A DNA stretch of 22,878 nucleotides from an uncultured Fidelibacterota bacterium (GTDB lineage: Bacteria; Fidelibacterota; Marinisomatia; Marinisomatales; UBA1611). Below the pieces are notes generated by a model. The model saw only the letters and a list, made by a program, of their open reading frames with translations. It was not told the DNA's origin and made no database searches. A program made the translations under genes and the position numbers. Positions 1-8,190 of the stretch are shown one piece after another (position 1 is the first letter of the stretch; each line of letters opens with the position of its first letter). The stretch covers positions 1-22,878 of the forward strand of contig CALCSS010000207.1 of NCBI GenBank assembly GCA_937893835.1, written 5' to 3'.

Positions 1-487
1 GATTTTGAGTTGCAAGGACGAAAAATGGCTCGTCAAGATCATAGGTCTTTCCACCAGCTGTTACTTTATGTTCCTGCATTGCCTCTAACAATGCAGATTG
101 GGTCTTTGGTGGTGTTCTATTTATTTCATCTGCAAGGACTATATTTGCAAAAACAGGACCCTTATAAAATCTGAATGATCTTTGTCCTGAATTAACATCA
201 ACATCAATTAATTCTGTCCCTGTTATATCACTTGGCATCAGGTCTGGTGTAAATTGAATTCGTTTAAATGAAAGGTCTAATACATCAGATAGAGTTTTTA
301 TTATAAGTGTCTTTGCCAAGCCAGGAACCCCTACCAAGAGTGAATGCCCCTGAGATAATAGGGCTATAAGAAGATGTTCTAATATATCTTGCTGCCCAAT
401 AACTACTTTGCCAATTTCTTTCAAAAAAGATTCCCTCATTTGGGCTAACTTTTCAAATGCTATAAGATCTTGTTGTGTCTCTGTCAT
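1..487 (-). CDS. MoxR-family AAA+ ATPase, N-terminal part (runs off the left edge)
   Basis: The minus strand is open from an ATG at 487 to the window edge, giving 162 residues. Visible are a Walker A loop GVPGLAKT (about residues 53-60), a Walker B VLADEINR (about 117-124) and a sensor-1 stretch ending VLATQN (157-162), in the order and spacing of the MoxR branch of AAA+ ATPases. The GQ..I..LL.ALL segment just before Walker A and the DLMPSDITG segment after it are also MoxR-like. Members of this family act as cytoplasmic chaperone ATPases, usually beside genes for VWA-domain or DUF58 proteins that help mature enzymes or envelope complexes; any such partner would lie outside the window to the left. 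The gene diverges from rlmN across about 130 bases. Family assignment is firm; the specific client is unknown. Confidence 0.93.
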   Translation of the reverse strand, partial: MTETQQDLIAFEKLAQMRESFLKEIGKVVIGQQDILEHLLIALLSQGHSLLVGVPGLAKTLIIKTLSDVLDLSFKRIQFTPDLMPSDITGTELIDVDVNSGQRSFRFYKGPVFANIVLADEINRTPPKTQSALLEAMQEHKVTAGGKTYDLDEPFFVLATQN

Positions 488-618
488 ATCATCAATACTT
501 TTTTTATTTTGGGGCAAAAATTACCGACGCAGTGGTAACCTAGAAAGAAAGAATAAAGACATAATCAATAAAATGGTTTTCACTCATTTAGTTAACGAAT
601 AAAGAGAAGTATAGTGTA

Positions 619-1656
619 ATGGACAAACCTTTTACTCAACCACCAACCTTGATTGGGCAAACCCTAGAAGAATTAGAGTCTCTGGCAATATCATTGGGAA
701 GTGAGGAGTTTAGGGGCAGACAACTCTTTGACTGGATATATAGCAAGCAAATAGATGACTATCAAAAAATGTCCAACCTTTCCATTGCATTTCGAGAAAG
801 ACTGACAGATTTTTCTATCCATCCTTTAAAACTTGTCAATAAGGATATCTCGAATTCCAAGAAGACACAAAAATATCTATTTGCATTGCAAGATGGGAAA
901 ATGATTGAATCTGTATTGATGATGGATGGTAAAAGAATCACAGTATGCCTATCAACACAGGTGGGTTGTGCAGTAGACTGTGATTTTTGTGCCACAGCAA
1001 AAATGGGATTTGTTCAAAACCTAACTATTGGTGAGATCTTAGATCAATTTCTTCAACTTCAAAAGATCAGTACTCGCAGAATAACCAATATTGTGTTTAT
1101 GGGAATGGGAGAGCCTTTCTTGAATTATGAGAATACAATAGAAGCAGCGCACCTACTCCATCATCCAAAGGGTATTAACATGGGGGCATGGCGAATTACA
1201 ATTTCAACGTCGGGCATAACTAGGAATATCGATCGATTTACGAAAGAGGGACACTCCTACAAATTAGCAGTAAGTTTAAATGCCTCCAATGAACAACAGC
1301 GTCTAAAAACCATGCCTATAACAAAGACCAATCCTTTCTTAGGTCTAATAAATGCTTCAAAAAATTACACACTCCGGTCAAGGAAAAAGATAACCTTTGA
1401 ATATGTAATGCTATCAAATATCAATGATGATACAAAAGACGCCAAGGTATTGATTCATTTATTAGGTTCGATCGATTGCAAGTTGAATATCATTCCATAT
1501 AATGAGATAGATGGTTCTTATAAGCGTCCCAATGATGAAAGAATTGACAACTTTTTATCTGTATTGGAAAAGGCACCGTTTCCAGTAACTATAAGATGGA
1601 GTAAAGGGCAGGGAATTGATGCAGGCTGTGGTCAATTGGCGACAAAGACCGGATAA
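619..1656 (+). CDS. rlmN: Dual-specificity rRNA/tRNA methyltransferase RlmN (radical SAM)
   Basis: RlmN methylates C2 of A2503 in 23S rRNA and A37 in some tRNAs, using S-adenosylmethionine and a 4Fe-4S cluster in the cytoplasm. The 345-residue product carries the radical-SAM cluster motif CAVDCDFC, with cysteines at 117, 121 and 124. It also has the GMGEP motif (162-166) and the two catalytic cysteines of the family: C110, 7 residues before the cluster, and C337 in GIDAGCGQL near the C-terminus. The latter corresponds to the cysteine that carries the methyl group in E. coli RlmN. The length is a little under the E. coli protein. It is first in a + strand operon, 4 bases ahead of the nucleoside phosphorylase start. 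Presence of both extra cysteines argues for RlmN or Cfr; the genomic setting and sequence favour the housekeeping RlmN. Confidence 0.96.
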   Translation: MDKPFTQPPTLIGQTLEELESLAISLGSEEFRGRQLFDWIYSKQIDDYQKMSNLSIAFRERLTDFSIHPLKLVNKDISNSKKTQKYLFALQDGKMIESVLMMDGKRITVCLSTQVGCAVDCDFCATAKMGFVQNLTIGEILDQFLQLQKISTRRITNIVFMGMGEPFLNYENTIEAAHLLHHPKGINMGAWRITISTSGITRNIDRFTKEGHSYKLAVSLNASNEQQRLKTMPITKTNPFLGLINASKNYTLRSRKKITFEYVMLSNINDDTKDAKVLIHLLGSIDCKLNIIPYNEIDGSYKRPNDERIDNFLSVLEKAPFPVTIRWSKGQGIDAGCGQLATKTG

Positions 1657-1660
1657 AGAT

Positions 1661-2455
1661 ATGGAAAAAATAAAGCAAGCATCCAAAGTGATTTTAGACC
1701 AAACAGGTTTCAAGGGAAATACAGCGGTTATATTAGGTTCTGGCTTGGGAGGATTCACTGATGCTATTAAAGATAAAAGAACTTTGAAATATTCTGAGAT
1801 ACCTCATTACGTAGAACCAACTGTTGAAGGTCACTCGGGCAAACTAACCGTTGGCAATTTAAATGATAAGGATATTCTTGTAGCAAATGGAAGATTGCAC
1901 ATGTATGAAGGTCACTCAAAAGACAGGGTGGTCTTTCCTATCAGGGTGTTAAGAGAATGTGGGATTGAGAATTTGATTATAACCAATTCAGCGGGTAGTC
2001 TAAGAAAAGAGAATCCTCCAGGTACCATAATGATAATTGAAGGCCATCTTGATTTCACATTCCAAGATGGTTTTAATGATCCAGATCTCATAACAGATAG
2101 AAAATTTCACTCACCAGAATTATCTTCGATCGCAAATAGCGTCGCATTGAGAAATAGTATTGCCATTGCAAAAGGGAACTACTGCTGGGTTCTTGGTCCA
2201 GCATATGAGACTTCTTTGGAAATTAAATATTTCCGATCATTTAATGGTTCTGCAGTTGGTATGAGTACCCTCCCAGAAATAAGAGAAGGAGGAGTTCTTG
2301 GGTTAAAATTGTTAACCTTGTCATTGATTACTAATTTTGCTGCAGGTTTATCTGAACAACCTCTCACTCATGAAGAGGTATTGGAAAATGCAGGAAATTC
2401 GACGGATAAAATGATAAAACTACTTTCTGGAATCATTGAAGGGATAAAAAAATGA
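1661..2455 (+). CDS. punA: Purine-nucleoside phosphorylase (trimeric, inosine/guanosine type)
   Basis: This enzyme cleaves purine nucleosides with phosphate to base and ribose-1-phosphate in cytoplasmic purine salvage. From the ATG at 1661 the protein is 264 residues, the usual size. Family landmarks are the phosphate loop GSGLGG (26-31), VEGHSG with H58, NGRLHMYEGHS with R78 and H85, TNSAGS (109-113), GPAYET with E183, VGMSTLPE (199-206) and the base-contacting N225 in ITNFAAG. Asn at that place is typical of enzymes preferring 6-oxopurines. The frame is also open upstream to 1616, but that start lies inside rlmN and precedes the conserved N-terminus, so 1661 was chosen; it leaves 4 bases after the rlmN stop. 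The stretch usually reading DHIN is GHLD here (128-131). The stop overlaps the next start by 4 bases (ATGA), implying translational coupling. Confidence 0.93.
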   Translation: MEKIKQASKVILDQTGFKGNTAVILGSGLGGFTDAIKDKRTLKYSEIPHYVEPTVEGHSGKLTVGNLNDKDILVANGRLHMYEGHSKDRVVFPIRVLRECGIENLIITNSAGSLRKENPPGTIMIIEGHLDFTFQDGFNDPDLITDRKFHSPELSSIANSVALRNSIAIAKGNYCWVLGPAYETSLEIKYFRSFNGSAVGMSTLPEIREGGVLGLKLLTLSLITNFAAGLSEQPLTHEEVLENAGNSTDKMIKLLSGIIEGIKK

Positions 2456-3615
2456 ACATTCGAGAAGAAATAATAAACATTAAAGATACAATTATCAATT
2501 GGCGCAGAGATTTTCATCGATATCCTGAACTTGCATTCAAAGAACATCGGACAGGTGAAATTATCATCAAGGAATTAAGATCTATGGGACTTGACCCCAA
2601 GGAAAATGTAGGAAAAACAGGCATTACTGCAGACCTTAAATTCGGGGATGGACCGGTTATTGGCCTCAGGGCAGATATGGATGCTTTACCCATAAAAGAG
2701 ACCAGTGGCCTAGATTTTTCTTCAAAGAATGAAGGAGTTATGCATGCCTGCGGTCATGATGGGCATATGGCAATGTTATTGGGTGCGGCAAAAATATTCT
2801 CAGACAATGAGCAATCTTATAATGGTACAATCCGTTTCATATTTCAACCAGCAGAAGAAGGAGAGGGAGGTGCAAGATATATGATTGATGATGGTTGCTT
2901 GGAGGGAATTAATGAGATATATGGAATTCATGTATGGAACTACCAGCCAGTTGGAGAGGTTGGAGTGAAAGACGGTCCAGTTTTAGCTGCCGCAGATATG
3001 TTCGATATTTCGGTAAAAGGTATTGGTGGGCATGGCGCTGCTCCACAAGGAACAGTTGATTCAGTTGTTGTTGCTTCACATCTAGTTCAAGCAATGCAAA
3101 CCATAGTGAGCAGGAATACGAACCCTCTTGAAAGCACTGTTGTATCAATTGGGAAGATCAACGGTGGTCACAACTTTAATATTATTGCAGATGAAGTATC
3201 ATTATCTGGTACTGCTCGTGCATATACGGAGAAGAATCGTAGCCTCATAAAACAGAGAATGCAGGAGATTATTGATGGCATTGCAAAAACCTATGATGCA
3301 GAGATTCTTTTTAAATATAAGGATGGTTATCCACCGACGATCAATCATACTGAACCTACGAAAAAAGTGTTAAAAGCAGCACATAAGGTTGTTGGGGATA
3401 AGGCAGGTATGCCTTATCTCTCAATGGGTGGAGAGGACTTTGCATACTATTTAGAGAAAATACCAGGGTGTTTCTTTTTTGTGGGGTCTGCTCCGAATGA
3501 AAAGGAATTATTTGAAACTCCTCATCACTGTTCACATTTTAATATGGATGAAAAAGCACTATTGATTGGATCTTCGATCTATTTGAATCTGATAGATGAC
3601 ATCATGGGTGTCTAA
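2452..3615 (+). CDS. M20-family (M20D) metal-dependent amidohydrolase / N-acyl-amino-acid deacylase
   Basis: Members hydrolyse N-acyl or N-aroyl amino acids and related amides with a dinuclear metal site. The 387-residue protein has the M20D landmarks in order: RRDFHRYPELAF (18-29), GLRADMDALP (71-80), MHACGHDGH with C100 and H102, FQPAEEGEGG with E135/E136, HVW with H160, an internal dimerisation domain around GIGGHGAAPQGTVD (from about 191), and SMGGEDFAYYLE near the C-terminus followed by a HH..HF segment (358-363). The metal-ligand set C/H/E/H appears intact. No signal peptide is seen, so it is probably cytoplasmic. It is last in the rlmN operon, overlapping the phosphorylase stop by 4 bases. 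Its stop also overlaps the stop of the opposing ggt gene. The precise substrate (hippurate, acetylated or indole conjugates, peptides) cannot be read from sequence. Confidence 0.93.
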   Translation: MNIREEIINIKDTIINWRRDFHRYPELAFKEHRTGEIIIKELRSMGLDPKENVGKTGITADLKFGDGPVIGLRADMDALPIKETSGLDFSSKNEGVMHACGHDGHMAMLLGAAKIFSDNEQSYNGTIRFIFQPAEEGEGGARYMIDDGCLEGINEIYGIHVWNYQPVGEVGVKDGPVLAAADMFDISVKGIGGHGAAPQGTVDSVVVASHLVQAMQTIVSRNTNPLESTVVSIGKINGGHNFNIIADEVSLSGTARAYTEKNRSLIKQRMQEIIDGIAKTYDAEILFKYKDGYPPTINHTEPTKKVLKAAHKVVGDKAGMPYLSMGGEDFAYYLEKIPGCFFFVGSAPNEKELFETPHHCSHFNMDEKALLIGSSIYLNLIDDIMGV

Positions 3616-5306
3616 TATCCTATTGCAGAAGTTTCACCTCTACAATCACCTCCACCGAATATTCCTTCATCTGTAATCATTATTCCGTTTGATTCACCAA
3701 TATAACCACCACGATATATTATCTCATGTCCACGTGACCTAAGATTGATCAAAACATCCTTTGTTAATCCCCTAGGCTCAATTTGAATTACATCTGGAAG
3801 CCATTGAGAATGGAATCTAGAAGCACAAACAGCTTCCTTAATATCCATTCTATGATCAATTACATTTAAAATGGTTTGCATTGTAGTGGTTATTATGGTT
3901 GATCCACCAGGCGAACCAACCACTAAAAATGGTTTGTTATTTCTTAAGATGATAGTAGGAGTCATTGATGAAAGAGGCCTTTTTTCAGGGGCAATTGCAT
4001 TTGCCTCATTCCCAATCAATCCAAAAGCATTTGGGATTCCTGGCTTTGCTGAGAAATCATCCATTTCATTATTTAAAAAGAACCCTGCGCCCTCAACAAT
4101 ACATCCATTACCATAGGATAAGTTGATTGTGGTGGTCACACTTACTGCATTGCCCCATTGATCTACAACAGAATAGTGTGTTGTCTCAGGCGATTCATAT
4201 CCATTTGGATTCCCGGCATAAACAATATTACTTGGTGTCGCTTTGCGTAGTTCTATGTCATTTATTCTGCTCTTTGCATATTCTTTTGATTTGAACATTT
4301 CCAAGGGGACTTCCCATTGATCGGGGTCTCCCATATGTTCTGCTCTATCAGCGTATGCCCTACGTTCTATTTCTGTCATCACATGAACATAATCAGAGGA
4401 GTTCCATTGCAAGCTATCGGTGGCATAATATTCGAGCATGTTTAACATGTTTACTAGCAGTGCTCCTCCTGAGCTAGGAGGTCCCATTGAAACAATTTGA
4501 TAATCTTTATAAGTACCAATAATTGGTTCTCTATATTTAGAACTATAGTTTGTCAGATCCTCAATTGATATGAGGCCATTTCCTCTTTTCATTTCCTCAA
4601 TGATCAAAGATGCTATTGGTCCTGAATAAAAACCATCTCGTCCATATTTTGCTATCCGTTTTAATGTCTTAGCAAGATCTTTTTGGATGAATCGATCTCC
4701 TTGTTTCCATGGTTTTTGATCCTTTCGGATAAAGATCTTTGTGGCAGCCTCATTTTCTTCAAAGAATCTTTTATATGCATTAAATCTATTTGCTTCATAA
4801 TGGGATATTAAAAATCCTTTCTCAGCTAATTTGATTGCTGGGCCTAACACTTGCCTCAATGAGATTACCCCAGACCCATGATCTTCTAAGGCTCTAATTA
4901 GTCCATCCACAGTGCCAGGTACTCCACTGCTTGCACGTGAATATAATGACATACCTGGTATTACTGTGCCAGAATCATTCAAGAACATGTCTCTGTGTGA
5001 ACCTGATGGTGCCTTTTCCCTATGATCGAGGCTGATTGAAATTCCATCAGCGAAAGAAGCCACTAAAAATCCACCTCCACCTAAATTGCCATTGCTAGAA
5101 GATGTTACTGCCAAGGCAAATCCCACTGCAACGGCAGCATCTATTGCATTACCTCCTTTTTTAAGGATGGCGATCCCTGCTTCAGATGCTTGTAAGCTGG
5201 TTGATACTACCATGCCATTTTCACCAAAAACTGGATCGGGGCTTGCGCCATTAATTGGTATGAAAAATTGAGAGAACAATAATAACTGTAAGATTACTTT
5301 TTTCAT
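3612..5306 (-). CDS. ggt: Gamma-glutamyltransferase (glutathione hydrolase), exported
   Basis: GGT hydrolyses or transfers the gamma-glutamyl group of glutathione and related peptides in the periplasm, after autocleavage into two subunits. The 564-residue precursor has a signal peptide (about 1-20, a hydrophobic stretch ending INGA), then the GGNAIDAAVA segment (51-60) and LDHREKAP with the substrate-binding Arg at 96. The self-processing site is SPETTHYSVVD: by homology to E. coli GGT, T375 becomes the catalytic N-terminal threonine of the small subunit. NNEMDDFSAKPG (412-423), RPLSSM (443-448) and SPGGST (465-470) complete the glutamyl-binding and oxyanion elements. All key residues are present, so the enzyme should be active. 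It diverges from the HMG-CoA-lyase-like gene over a 125-base AT-rich gap. At its 3' end it overlaps the M20 amidohydrolase by 4 bases, tail to tail. Confidence 0.95.
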   Translation of the reverse strand: MKKVILQLLLFSQFFIPINGASPDPVFGENGMVVSTSLQASEAGIAILKKGGNAIDAAVAVGFALAVTSSSNGNLGGGGFLVASFADGISISLDHREKAPSGSHRDMFLNDSGTVIPGMSLYSRASSGVPGTVDGLIRALEDHGSGVISLRQVLGPAIKLAEKGFLISHYEANRFNAYKRFFEENEAATKIFIRKDQKPWKQGDRFIQKDLAKTLKRIAKYGRDGFYSGPIASLIIEEMKRGNGLISIEDLTNYSSKYREPIIGTYKDYQIVSMGPPSSGGALLVNMLNMLEYYATDSLQWNSSDYVHVMTEIERRAYADRAEHMGDPDQWEVPLEMFKSKEYAKSRINDIELRKATPSNIVYAGNPNGYESPETTHYSVVDQWGNAVSVTTTINLSYGNGCIVEGAGFFLNNEMDDFSAKPGIPNAFGLIGNEANAIAPEKRPLSSMTPTIILRNNKPFLVVGSPGGSTIITTTMQTILNVIDHRMDIKEAVCASRFHSQWLPDVIQIEPRGLTKDVLINLRSRGHEIIYRGGYIGESNGIMITDEGIFGGGDCRGETSAIGY

Positions 5307-5382
5307 TTGAGAATATTTTCCGTTTTGTATTCTTAATATTAAATGATTATTTAATTTATCATCAATATGATTAGATAATGTT

Positions 5383-5388
5383 TATAAT
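5383..5388 (+). promoter_or_regulatory. Candidate -10 box for the HMG-CoA-lyase-like gene
   Basis: A perfect TATAAT lies 44 bases before the ATG at 5432, within the 125-base AT-rich divergent gap between ggt and the lyase-like gene. No good -35 box is visible at the usual distance, and such hexamers occur by chance in DNA this rich in A and T, so this is a weak prediction. Confidence 0.3.
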
Positions 5389-5431
5389 ATTTCATAGGTC
5401 AAAATCAAATTAATTTAATCAAATTACTCGA

Positions 5432-6319
5432 ATGCATAATAGAATTGAAATTATGGAAGTAGGTCTACGTGATGGTCTACAAAATATAACTGAAAACATC
5501 AGTGTTGATGATAGACTAACCATAATAAACGGGCTTGTTGATTCAGGAATTAAAAACATCCAAGTTGCAAGTTTTGTTAATCCAAAGAGAGTACCGCAAA
5601 TGGCAGAAGCAGAAGATCTTGCAAAGAGAATATTTAAAATAGAAGGGATAGAATTCAGTGGCTTGGTATTTAACCAAAAAGGTGTTGAAAGGGCCATGAA
5701 TTGTGGATTGAGAAAAATAGAGACCTCAATTTCAATTAGTGAGAGATATAGTCAAAAAAATCTATCTATGGACATATCTAGATCATTAAAAAACCTTAAA
5801 GATATTGTGGGCATGGCCAGAAAGAATTCTATGAATATTCGAGCCGGTTTACAATGTGTTTGGGGATATGACAGCAATGGTCATCCTGGTCAATCAGCAG
5901 TGATCGAACCATTGAAGGAAATAATTGAAATGGGTGTAAAAAGAATTTCTCTTTGTGACACAGCAGGCATGGCAGATCCAAATAGCGTGTCAAGTTTATT
6001 GGATAGTATTTTTGATCATTTTCCTGATATTGAGATATCAATGCATCTCCATAATACCAATGGTCTAGGTCTTGTAAATCTATTTGCTGCCTTAAAATTT
6101 GGTATCAAAGAAATCGATACATCATTAGGAGGTATTGGAGGTTCACCATTTATAAATAGATCAAAAGGGAATCTCGCTACAGAGGATACAGTTTATTTAA
6201 TGGATGCTATGGGATATGATATGGGTATCGATATTAAAAAAGTATCTAAACTTAGCCAGAGCCTAGAAAAGAAAATTGGTAGTTCATACTTTGGTGGTAA
6301 GATATATAAAATAATATAA
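5432..6319 (+). CDS. HMG-CoA-lyase-like DRE-TIM metallolyase with Ser in place of the catalytic Cys
   Basis: The 295-residue TIM-barrel protein aligns end to end with hydroxymethylglutaryl-CoA lyases. It has EVGLRDGLQN (9-18, with the metal and substrate residues R13 and D14), ASFVNPKRVPQMA (46-58), metal-ligand histidines H205 and H207 in MHLHNTNG, and the GN..TED segment with N247 and E251. In HMG-CoA lyases the active-site loop reads GGCPYA, and its Cys is essential for catalysis. Here it reads GGSPF, with Ser238 encoded by TCA at 6143-6145. The common HDT is also HNT. The fold and metal site therefore look intact, but the classical HMG-CoA cleavage chemistry may be altered or aimed at another acyl-CoA. 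No partner genes of leucine degradation are nearby. It is monocistronic, divergent from ggt, and converges with the FG-GAP gene after 21 bases. Confidence 0.85.
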   Translation: MHNRIEIMEVGLRDGLQNITENISVDDRLTIINGLVDSGIKNIQVASFVNPKRVPQMAEAEDLAKRIFKIEGIEFSGLVFNQKGVERAMNCGLRKIETSISISERYSQKNLSMDISRSLKNLKDIVGMARKNSMNIRAGLQCVWGYDSNGHPGQSAVIEPLKEIIEMGVKRISLCDTAGMADPNSVSSLLDSIFDHFPDIEISMHLHNTNGLGLVNLFAALKFGIKEIDTSLGGIGGSPFINRSKGNLATEDTVYLMDAMGYDMGIDIKKVSKLSQSLEKKIGSSYFGGKIYKII

Positions 6320-6340
6320 GATTCAATAAATGATATCTAT

Positions 6341-8179
6341 CTAATGTGATTTTACCCGTAGATAATTACTATCACCTTCCAATATATAGACAGTTTGGTT
6401 CGGAGAAATTTCTTTAAATGTTTGTTTAAGGCCACTAGGCCACTTGACCTCGATACTATCAATGATCTTTGATTTTCCTAAACCAAAATATAGCTCTTTT
6501 GCATGGTTCGAAAAGTAGCCTTGCCCTGATACAAGCGACTGTCTTTGTTCTGTTTTATTTGTTTGGACAGTAACAAGAGCACCAAAGCCATCTCGATTTG
6601 ATTTGTTTCCTTCTAAACGTATCGTGACCCAACTATTATTTGATCTGGATTTGTTTTTTAGAAGAATACCCTTTCCTTGATTTGGATCAAATATAGTATT
6701 CCCTTTCCCATCTTCAATTTGTTGACCATTAACCGTTACGAACATATCTATCTTACCATCATTGTCATAATCTGCGAACATAGCACTTCGATGTATGCGT
6801 TTTCCAGTTGCAAGTATTCCTGAAGACTCGGATATGTCCTTATAAAATCCTTTCCCATCATTTTCAAAGAGCAGATTGGATTGTCTATTATCTCCGCTAA
6901 CCGAGTTTAAATGTCCATTTGCAAAAAAGAGGTCAAGGTCACCATCATTGTCCAAATCAAATAGACCCGGACCCCAACTTATGTTAGGCCAAGAAAGTTT
7001 ATGGACCATTGGTGAATCAAAACTATGAGTAAATACCGCATTCTTTAATTTGCCATCATTGCTGCTATTATTATCTATCAAATAAGCTAAAGTATTAACC
7101 TCAGCAGCATAATTGGTATATACAATATCTGTCATGCCATCATTGTTCATATCTCCAAGTGCAATTCCCATACTTCCATCTGTTGTACTGAGACCACTAG
7201 GGCCAGAAAAGACCTTAAATGTGCCATCCCCACGATTTAGATAAAAGCCATTTGCATCCGTATCGTTTGCGACAAATAGGTCAGGAAAACCATCCTCATT
7301 GAAATCATGAAAGAGGACCTGCATGGACTTTCTTGATGCATCAGTTAAGATATTTAATTTTGGTGTTACGTTTTGGAAGGTCCCATCACCATTGTTTCTA
7401 TATAGTGTATTAGGTAGACCACCGAAATCCATTGGAAACCTCAAACTGGTATATTGTGGCCTTCTAGCAAAATCAACATATCCAGCAACGTAAAGGTCAA
7501 GGTCTCCATCGAGATCATAATCTCCCCAAGTAGAACCTCCATACCACCAATCCTTGATACCCTCAGGGAATGCCGCTGTACTTACATCGCTAAATGTTTT
7601 ATCTCCATTATTTCTAAAAAGTTTGAAATCACCATAATTGGTAATGAATAGATCAGAGTCCCCATCATTATCATAATCAGCTACTGATACAGACATACCT
7701 TCTCCAATATCCTCAGTACCTGTATCAGTTGCTTTGATAAATTTTCCATCACCTAGGTTTTCATAAAGTGAATTGGTTATGTCTGCTTCTTCGCCTTGAC
7801 AGTTTACAAGGTAAAGGTCCCAATCTCCATCTAGGTCATAATCAAGCCAAGCCCCGCCCGACCCATTCATTTTTATTAAATGGACATTTGCAAATTCATC
7901 CATTGTTAGAAGTCGATTATTTGATCTCCAGAATTCCTTTTCTTCTTCAAAGACCAAGCTTAAACCTTCGTTTGTTGCAGTACCAACAACTGATGGCCCT
8001 ATCTCACACCAACGTGGCCGGGGTGCATAGTGTATAAAATCTATACCTGAATCATCTGTCCTATCTTCAAGATATATTTTAACCGGAATTTCACTAGCGA
8101 GACCAATATTCTTTAATGAGAAGATAAATAAGATTACTAATACAAAATTAATCATGTGACCTATCAATTTCTCAATCAT
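6341..8179 (-). CDS. Exported FG-GAP/VCBS-repeat protein with C-terminal ASPIC/UnbV domain (CRTAC1-like)
   Basis: The 612-residue protein starts with a hydrophobic signal segment (about 10-28, ending GLAS). It continues with seven calcium-loop repeats of the DxDxDGxxDLxxxN type, e.g. DYDLDGDWDLY (113-123), DYDNDGDSDLF (168-178), DYDLDGDLDLY (220-230), DFNEDGFPDLF (292-302), DMNNDGMTDI, DLDNDGDLDLF and DYDNDGKIDMF. These should form a beta-propeller like integrin or CRTAC1 heads. The last 95 residues (about 517-602) match the ASPIC/UnbV domain: an RDGFGA turn, LVSGQGYFS, LYFGLG and VKWPSG. It is presumably outside the cytoplasm, binding calcium and perhaps polysaccharide or protein ligands; no enzymatic residues are recognised. 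The start lies 11 bases after the stop of the larger TPR/FG-GAP gene, so the two are probably cotranscribed. An internal ATG at codon 9 could also serve. Confidence 0.9.
   Translation of the reverse strand: MIEKLIGHMINFVLVILFIFSLKNIGLASEIPVKIYLEDRTDDSGIDFIHYAPRPRWCEIGPSVVGTATNEGLSLVFEEEKEFWRSNNRLLTMDEFANVHLIKMNGSGGAWLDYDLDGDWDLYLVNCQGEEADITNSLYENLGDGKFIKATDTGTEDIGEGMSVSVADYDNDGDSDLFITNYGDFKLFRNNGDKTFSDVSTAAFPEGIKDWWYGGSTWGDYDLDGDLDLYVAGYVDFARRPQYTSLRFPMDFGGLPNTLYRNNGDGTFQNVTPKLNILTDASRKSMQVLFHDFNEDGFPDLFVANDTDANGFYLNRGDGTFKVFSGPSGLSTTDGSMGIALGDMNNDGMTDIVYTNYAAEVNTLAYLIDNNSSNDGKLKNAVFTHSFDSPMVHKLSWPNISWGPGLFDLDNDGDLDLFFANGHLNSVSGDNRQSNLLFENDGKGFYKDISESSGILATGKRIHRSAMFADYDNDGKIDMFVTVNGQQIEDGKGNTIFDPNQGKGILLKNKSRSNNSWVTIRLEGNKSNRDGFGALVTVQTNKTEQRQSLVSGQGYFSNHAKELYFGLGKSKIIDSIEVKWPSGLKQTFKEISPNQTVYILEGDSNYLRVKSH
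6730..7860 (-). repeat. FG-GAP/VCBS repeat-coding block of the 612-residue protein
   Basis: Seven copies of a DxDxDG-type calcium loop are encoded here, spaced roughly 50-65 codons apart. At DNA level the loop-coding words are close to one another; the 19-mer at 7662-7680 recurs exactly at 10619-10637 in the neighbouring gene. This is a protein-coding repeat, not a CRISPR or satellite array. Confidence 0.85.
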
Positions 8180-8190
8180 TTGAAATCAAT

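Noticed and set aside
408..602. 64-residue plus-strand frame over the MoxR start and the gap before rlmN
   Set aside because: Most of it is antisense to the MoxR-type coding start, and the product resembles no known protein. The gap itself holds no other supported feature.
1616..1660. Upstream start for the purine phosphorylase frame
   Set aside because: It overlaps the rlmN coding end, and the 15 extra residues do not belong to the family N-terminus; the ATG at 1661 gives the usual length.
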